A stretch of 6,039 nt of DNA from the NCBI GenBank assembly GCA_050013615.1, contig JBEKEX010000163.1:1-6039 (forward strand), written 5' to 3'. The DNA comes from JBEKEX01 sp050013615 (GTDB taxonomy: Bacteria > Chloroflexota > Anaerolineae > Anaerolineales > Anaerolineaceae). The stretch's first letter is position 1. Each line of letters opens with the position of its first letter. Shown in pieces: positions 5,757 through 6,039 of this stretch. A program made the position numbers and the translations under genes. The notes beneath the pieces are model-generated. The model was not told the origin of the DNA. It ran no database searches and saw only the letters and a program-made list of their open reading frames with translations.

Positions 5757-6039
5757 AGAAAAGGTTGAGCTGCGTGGCTTGCTCGTCTTTCTTGGGCGGC
5801 TCGACCGGCTGATTTTCGACTTGAGCTTTGGCGGCGACATTCTTGTTCGCCTGTTGGATGAATTCCGGTAAACGGGCAAAATCCCGTTCAAGCACAGGCT
5901 TTAATGAAGGTTGGTGCAGCGCTGCCGCCGGGTGGTACATGGGCACGATCAACCTGCCCTTCACCCAGGTCGCCTGCCCGTGCACGTCACTGATCTTGGC
6001 TGTTGGCAGGAACTTTGCCATGGAGTAACGCCCTAGCGT
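5755..6039 (-). CDS. Uracil-DNA glycosylase, family 4 (C-terminal 94 residues; gene runs off right edge)
   Basis: The frame is open at the right edge and begins TLGRYSMAKFLP, which matches the interior of family 4 uracil-DNA glycosylases. The Met at 6021 is therefore internal, not a start. These enzymes cut uracil from DNA to begin base-excision repair and usually carry a 4Fe-4S cluster. The cluster cysteines and the first catalytic motif would lie in the missing N-terminal part. Visible here are HGQ (20-22 of the fragment), the following GRLIVPMYHP strand, and HPAAALHQPSL (36-46), the second active-site motif with its histidine at 36. The catalytic core ends near FIQQAN (60-65). It is followed by a low-complexity tail of about 25 residues rich in Lys, Glu, Gln and Pro that finishes QLNLF, a likely sliding-clamp-binding motif. 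The stop TAG is 12 bases from the dehydrogenase start. Family assignment rests on the C-terminal third only. Confidence 0.9.
   Translation of the reverse strand, partial: TLGRYSMAKFLPTAKISDVHGQATWVKGRLIVPMYHPAAALHQPSLKPVLERDFARLPEFIQQANKNVAAKAQVENQPVEPPKKDEQATQLNLF
5758..5772 (-). other. Predicted beta-clamp-binding motif QLNLF at the C-terminus of the uracil-DNA glycosylase
   Basis: These five codons are the last before the TAG stop and read Gln-Leu-Asn-Leu-Phe. The bacterial sliding-clamp (DnaN) binding pentapeptide has the consensus QL(S/D)LF, so four of five positions match and the third carries a polar residue. The motif sits at the extreme end of a Pro/Glu/Lys-rich tail with no predicted fold, which is the usual presentation for a clamp ligand. 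Clamp binding is inferred. Confidence 0.6.

Larger units (their letters stand above)
1..6039 (-). other. Surface-polysaccharide operon, preceded by a DNA-repair gene
   Basis: All six genes point the same way. From right to left the junctions are 12 nt, 0 nt, 1-nt overlap, 4-nt overlap and 6 nt. None has room for a terminator hairpin or a full promoter, so the five sugar and membrane genes should be co-transcribed. The glycosylase may be the upstream member of the same transcript, or the operon promoter may lie inside it. Neither end of the operon is in the window. Confidence 0.8.

Noticed and set aside
5371..5871. Plus-strand open frame of 166 codons across the glycosylase-dehydrogenase junction
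   Set aside because: It is antisense to two recognised genes and has no family features.
5755..6021. Small complete 88-residue protein starting at Met 6021
   Set aside because: The frame continues upstream to the window edge, and the preceding residues TLGRYS fit the interior of family 4 uracil-DNA glycosylases, so this is a fragment of a larger gene.

Overview
The window is a piece of a bacterial chromosome holding six genes, all on the minus strand and packed almost without gaps. Transcription therefore runs from the right edge to the left edge. Base composition is moderately GC-rich by eye. The combination of a family 4 uracil-DNA glycosylase and a surface-polysaccharide operon, with the style of the epimerase and dehydrogenase sequences, suggests a Chloroflexota-like bacterium (Anaerolineae). 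That placement comes from recall of similar proteins, not from a search, and is tentative.

In transcription order: (1) 6039-5755, the last 94 residues of a family 4 uracil-DNA glycosylase, cut by the window edge; (2) 5742-4426, a UDP-sugar 6-dehydrogenase of the WbpA/WecC/TviB kind; (3) 4425-3451, an extended-SDR UDP-sugar 4-epimerase resembling UDP-uronate epimerases; (4) 3451-2096, a multi-pass polysaccharide exporter of the Wzx/MATE-like superfamily; (5) 2099-954, a GT4-type glycosyltransferase; (6) 947-1, the first 315 residues of a large membrane protein, cut by the left edge, probably a GT-C (GT39-like) glycosyltransferase or a Wzy-like polymerase.

The junctions are 12 nt, 0 nt, a 1-nt TAATG overlap, a 4-nt ATGA overlap and 6 nt. 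Nothing between the genes could hold a terminator or a full promoter, so genes 2-6 are very likely one operon, and the repair gene may share its transcript. No intergenic stretch exceeds 12 bases. I see no RNA gene, mobile element, CRISPR array or significant repeat.

The inferred joint role is making and exporting a surface glycan that contains an acidic sugar. The dehydrogenase would oxidise UDP-GlcNAc or UDP-Glc to its uronic acid, and the epimerase would convert this to the galacto form. The GT4 enzyme would add a sugar at the cytoplasmic face, the flippase would move the lipid-linked unit across the membrane, and the last membrane protein would act on it outside. The most notable point beyond this standard layout is the end of the uracil-DNA glycosylase: a flexible-looking tail finishing in QLNLF, which matches a bacterial sliding-clamp-binding motif.
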